DNA of 64,000 bases from Fictibacillus phosphorivorans. Lineage in GTDB: Bacteria; Bacillota; Bacilli; Bacillales; Fictibacillaceae. Position numbers and translations under genes: made by a program. Positions 61,114 to 64,000 of the stretch are shown here, one piece after another; position 1 is the stretch's first letter; the number at the start of each line of letters is the position of its first letter. The notes below the pieces were generated by a model. The model worked only from the letters and a program-made list of their open reading frames with translations, was not told where the DNA came from and made no database searches. The stretch covers positions 1 to 64,000 of the forward strand of contig NZ_JAMBOR010000005.1 in assembly GCF_023715845.1 (NCBI RefSeq), read 5' to 3'.

Positions 61114-61360
61114 TTGACTTTGTGTATTCAGTAATATATGATGGAGATAGGAATAAGCAAGATATTCACCTTATGAAAATAACCTTTTCAAAATCGTGAG
61201 TACTACTTATTCATTCGATAGAAAAACAAAAGCGAATAGATGTTAACTGCAAATTTACCATGACTCTATTTCCGTAGAGCATGACGGTGAATAATAGCCA
61301 GTTGTATTGTGAGGTGCGTACCCATAATATAGCTGGCTATTTTTGTTTTTTGGTTCAAAT
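61114..61360 (+). promoter_or_regulatory. csiD promoter and structured leader with terminator-like hairpin
   Basis: TTGACT (61114-61119) and TATGAT (61137-61142) are 17 bases apart, giving a leader of about 235 bases before csiD. The leader has one stem (CATGACTCTA/TAGAGCATG, about 61260-61282) and then arms AATAGCCAG (61294-61302) and CTGGCTATT (61333-61341) followed by TTTTG, which resembles an intrinsic terminator between promoter and gene. This suggests attenuation. No known riboswitch core was recognised. Confidence 0.65.
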
Positions 61361-61381
61361 CAAAATATGAGGAGGAAGATG

Positions 61382-62320
61382 ATGATGAGTACCGTAAAAA
61401 CAAGAGAACTTTCTACATTTGTGGGTAAGAAAGAAACATATGAGGTAAGCGTTCATCCACAAAGTGACCGCATGTTTCATATTGAATTCGCTCCAGAGGT
61501 AATCAAGCAATTCTTAGTGTTAACAAATGAAATCTCCGTACAACAGCTAGAATATATTCCTTACATGCGTCATATCGTAGCTGATCATTTGAACAAACTA
61601 ACGAATGAAAGCCTGGAAGAGGTATTAAACGGTATTCTCCACGATCGTGAAACAGGCGGCTTTACGATTGGTTTGCAAAACCAAACCGAGAACCTTGAGG
61701 AATACGTAAAATTTTCAACAGCTATCACACATCTCATAGGGATTCCTAACTTCGACTCCATGTCTGGAAAGTATTATGCGCGTTTTACAGTGAAGGATAT
61801 AGATAATAGTGATTCTTACCTGCGTCAGCCTTATCGACTCTTTACGTTGCATACAGATGGAACGTTCGTTGATGAAGCCACAGATTGGCTTTTAATGATG
61901 AAGATGAAGGAAGAAAATGCGGTTGGCGGCGAATCGCGTTTGCTCCACTTGGATGATTGGGAAGAGTTAGATAAATTTTCTAACCATCCACTGGCGTCAC
62001 ACAAGTTTACCTATAAAGCCCCAGCGAGTAAAAATGTCAGCCAAGAGGTTCAGAGAAGGACATTCTTTAAAGTGAACAACAAGCCATGTATCTGCTTCAT
62101 CGATCAATTTGCTTATCCTGAAAAGATTGAAGAGGCGACTTACTTGAAAGAACTCTCAGAATCCATGGAGAACGATTCAAGCCTGATCGAGCTAAAATTG
62201 CCAGTTGGGGATTTAGTCGTTCTGAACAACCTGTTCTGGCTGCACGGTCGTGCCGCCTTTGAAAAGAACCCGAACTTAAACCGCGAGTTATTGCGCCAGC
62301 GTGGAAGGTTTTCGGAATAA
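61382..62320 (+). CDS. csiD: Glutarate 2-hydroxylase (CsiD/GlaH)
   Basis: Fe(II)/2-oxoglutarate-dependent dioxygenase that turns glutarate into L-2-hydroxyglutarate. The 312-residue protein has the facial triad His157-x-Asp159 (LHTDGTFVDEA) and a distal His in FWLHGRAAFEKNP near residue 288, with the 2-oxoglutarate Arg in NRELLRQRG. Three consecutive ATGs occur at 61379, 61382 and 61385; 61382 is best spaced from GGAGG. Its gene has its own promoter and leader, separate from lhgO. Together with LhgO it feeds lysine- or cadaverine-derived glutarate into the TCA cycle. Confidence 0.95.
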   Translation: MMSTVKTRELSTFVGKKETYEVSVHPQSDRMFHIEFAPEVIKQFLVLTNEISVQQLEYIPYMRHIVADHLNKLTNESLEEVLNGILHDRETGGFTIGLQNQTENLEEYVKFSTAITHLIGIPNFDSMSGKYYARFTVKDIDNSDSYLRQPYRLFTLHTDGTFVDEATDWLLMMKMKEENAVGGESRLLHLDDWEELDKFSNHPLASHKFTYKAPASKNVSQEVQRRTFFKVNNKPCICFIDQFAYPEKIEEATYLKELSESMENDSSLIELKLPVGDLVVLNNLFWLHGRAAFEKNPNLNRELLRQRGRFSE

Positions 62321-62327
62321 GTAAATA

Positions 62328-62365
62328 TAAAGAAGAGGCAGCGTTTGTAGGCTGCCTCTTTTATT
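62328..62365. terminator. Bidirectional terminator
   Basis: Arms AAGAGGCAGC and GCTGCCTCTT with T runs, between csiD and the convergent anti-sigma-like gene. Confidence 0.92.
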
Positions 62366-62367
62366 TA

Positions 62368-63636
62368 TTATGATTCTTTCGGAGGTACGTTTCTTTTTAG
62401 CATTTCGGGATGATCTTCAAAACGGAGTATTAATTGATAGCCTTCAAAATCCTTTTTTTCTAATAAAGAACCATCGTAAATAGATAGCAATTGTTGAGAG
62501 TCTTCTAAATAATAGAAGCTAAACCCGTTACTATTCTCATAATAAGGTTCCCCAAACCTAGCAGTTAACTCTTTTAATTCATTTTCATTTAAATAAGCTA
62601 ACAACATTCTAGCCGTATAATTATTACTAGGATCATCCTCATAATGTACATAAAGATTATCGTTAGTTTTAACCTTCCATCTTGCCAGGTTATGACCTTC
62701 ATAATCATCATGTGAAATAGAATGTTCATCGTAAGGACCTAAAATATGGTTAATCTCTTCTGACTTCATTCCAACAGTAATTCCATTAAAGTATAATGTT
62801 CCATTTTCCACGGTAATAGTTAGTTTTTCAAAAGGTGTTTTCTTTTTGCCGTATTTTTCCTCTAAGTCAGCAAGAGAAGTTTCTCCAAGTTTTTCTTCCT
62901 GATTCGGTGTGATTTCTTCTTTTGCAGGTGGTTCAGGATCTTGTTGAACAGGTGGTTCTTCAGTTTCTGCAGGCTCTTTTACAGACTCTTTAACAGGAAC
63001 TTCTTCGTAAGTGATTTGATCCAAGACAAATGACGTTAATGTTTTGGTTTTACTATATATCTCTACTTCTAGGGCATCTTTAAATGTATTCTCATCGACG
63101 ACACCCAGATTCAAAGGAATCACTTTTTCGAAAGAGTAGGACTCATTTGGTTTTAAGATTTTATTTAAAGGTACATTGAGGTCTAGGCTCTGTGTACCTA
63201 AAGAAGTAGCCAATTCATCACTTAAAATATTAACTTTTGCTTGAAAAGGTTCACTATCATAATCTGTAGTGTTTTTAACCATACCTTTCACAGTAAGCTC
63301 CTGTGTACTTACGTCGTAAGTTAGTTGGTTGGAAGTTTGCGTAAATTCCTGAGCATACCGAACTTCAGGCTTTTTATCTTTTTTATTCTCCATGGTGGTT
63401 TTAGGCGTTAAATAGTTATCAACCATTGTATAAGAAGTAAAGATTACTCCAGCAAAAAGTGCAGCCGTTAAAAGTCTAGGGATGATGGTTCTTGGTTTTT
63501 TGTTGATTTGGGAAGGTGAGGTTTTTGTATTATTAATCGCTGATAAAATGTTTCTCTCATCTTTTTCAGTGAAAACCGGTGTTTTCGATATTTCCTTGTC
63601 TACGATTCTATTTAAATCTTTGAGGCGATTTTCCAT
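62368..63636 (-). CDS. Anti-sigma-factor-like membrane protein
   Basis: A 422-residue protein. The cytoplasmic N-terminal part (residues 1-50, MENRLKDLNRIVDKEISKT) and one membrane helix (about 52-72, PRLLTAALFAGVIFTSYTMV) precede an extracellular domain. That has a beta-rich middle, a proline/glutamate linker (near 215-245) and a C-terminal domain with GPYDEHSISHDDYEGHNLARWKVK. The gene overlaps the sigma factor stop (TAATG), the usual cotranscription of an ECF sigma and its regulator. No ASD or DUF4179 motif can be named with confidence, so the anti-sigma role is inferred from position and topology. Confidence 0.75.
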   Translation of the reverse strand: MENRLKDLNRIVDKEISKTPVFTEKDERNILSAINNTKTSPSQINKKPRTIIPRLLTAALFAGVIFTSYTMVDNYLTPKTTMENKKDKKPEVRYAQEFTQTSNQLTYDVSTQELTVKGMVKNTTDYDSEPFQAKVNILSDELATSLGTQSLDLNVPLNKILKPNESYSFEKVIPLNLGVVDENTFKDALEVEIYSKTKTLTSFVLDQITYEEVPVKESVKEPAETEEPPVQQDPEPPAKEEITPNQEEKLGETSLADLEEKYGKKKTPFEKLTITVENGTLYFNGITVGMKSEEINHILGPYDEHSISHDDYEGHNLARWKVKTNDNLYVHYEDDPSNNYTARMLLAYLNENELKELTARFGEPYYENSNGFSFYYLEDSQQLLSIYDGSLLEKKDFEGYQLILRFEDHPEMLKRNVPPKES

Positions 63637-64000
63637 TACCTTTCACCTCCAAGTTGCTCATATTGCTCCTGAAGCAGCTTTCTAGCTCGACTTAAGCGGG
63701 TTTTGACAGTCGATTCGTTCATAGAAAGAAGCTCGCATATTTCCCGAATAGAAAAATCTTTATAGTAATGTAATAAAATGATTTCACGATATTTAATAGA
63801 AAGTGAGAGTACAGCTTGATAGAGAACCTGATCTTCACTTTCTGAAATGACGCCGTCTTCTGCAGATGCGATACTGTCTTTTTGGTCGTTTGAAAACTTA
63901 TCGGTGGTTTTAAGTTTTCGGTAACTCCAGCTCTTTAAAAAGTCCTTAGAGCGGTATAGCGATCGAGTAAATCCAGCTTCTTATCGCTGAATCTCCCCGG
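63636..64000 (-). pseudogene. ECF sigma-70 factor, C-terminal part, apparent frameshift at 63954
   Basis: The C-terminal 110 residues are a normal ECF sigma region 2/4: KDFLKSWSYRKLK, AVLSLSIKYREIILLHYYKD, FSIREICELLSMNESTVKTRLSRARKLL. Upstream of KDFLK the same frame hits a stop, but another frame reads RGDSAIRSWIYSIAI, which is the expected preceding stretch (typical pattern SWIYxIAINRSKDFL). The two frames meet at 63954, where a two-base loss (ATAAAC to ATAC) would explain the break. Either the gene is inactivated or the reads are wrong at this spot. The N-terminal part lies outside the window. Confidence 0.75.

Noticed and set aside
61150-61345. T-box or lysine riboswitch in the csiD leader
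   Set aside because: No TGGNACCGCG T-box core and no lysine aptamer blocks were found.
1-64000. CRISPR arrays, tRNA or rRNA genes, prophage
   Set aside because: No regularly spaced repeats, no cloverleaf pattern or rRNA block, and no phage structural genes were seen on either strand.

Overview
The window is a 64 kb stretch of a low-to-moderate GC, spore-forming, aerobic Gram-positive chromosome. Several genes point to Bacillaceae: a sinI-sinR pair, a Spo0E-like phosphatase, a sigma-B-type promoter before a YtxH gene, a YhfH/YpzI/DUF2187 set of tiny proteins, and a BirA-box-controlled yhfU-yhfT-yhfS operon. Repeat content and gene mix fit Fictibacillus or a close relative best, but no rRNA or core phylogenetic marker is present, so the genus is an inference.

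Layout. 1-0.5 kb: 3' end of an IS3-family transposase. 0.8-4.1 kb: glyoxylate shunt (aceB-aceA) and a YhfH-like peptide. 4.5-13.5 kb: an Lrp regulator, a dipeptide-type ABC importer, a signal-less gamma-glutamyltransferase and a split chromate transporter, resembling B. subtilis ywrABCD with a peptide importer inserted. 13.7-22.3 kb: scattered singletons, including a MotA/MotB-like pair with a very long coiled coil and a REP-associated (Y1) transposase flanked by its probable REP palindromes. 22.7-31.4 kb: YhdT-PanF, a decayed YdcF, PadR-HAAS with three operator palindromes, a MoxR/VWA pair, small membrane proteins and a secreted subtilisin. 31.8-37.2 kb: a sulfate-ester cassette (MFS, LacI, Cys-type sulfatase, anaerobic sulfatase-maturating radical SAM enzyme) with two matching LacI operators. 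37.3-39.0 kb: stress and small-protein genes. 39.1-43.1 kb: BirA-controlled bioY plus acyl-CoA ligase, atypical thiolase and two MaoC-like proteins. 42.5-43.9 kb: a dense cluster of perfect DnaA boxes. 43.2-50.8 kb: DUF2922/DUF1659, a sigma factor, a large anchored protein, an ABC-2 exporter and an NlpC/P60 hydrolase. 51-53 kb: a STAS protein and sinI-sinR, the latter preceded by a c-di-GMP-I (GEMM) riboswitch. 53-62.3 kb: nitronate monooxygenase, then a GntR-regulated TRAP-type transporter/C26 hydrolase/AtuA/DUF4387/LhgO/DUF3870 cluster ending in glutarate hydroxylase CsiD. 62.4-64 kb: anti-sigma-like protein and an ECF sigma factor that looks frameshifted.

How the parts work together. CsiD (glutarate to L-2-hydroxyglutarate) and LhgO (to 2-oxoglutarate) form a complete two-step route. 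The transporter, C26 hydrolase, AtuA and DUF4387 share GntR-like operator sequences (GTTATAAC type) with it. Sulfatase and maturase are both cytosolic, so the MFS protein probably imports an intact sulfate ester. The strongest unusual signals are the c-di-GMP riboswitch before sinI, the DnaA-box cluster with three abutting 9-mers, the RAYT/REP set including a REP that forms the end of panF, the orphan ZorAB-like motor pair, and the biotin-controlled acyl-CoA operon whose thiolase lacks its second catalytic cysteine. No rRNA, tRNA or CRISPR array was found.
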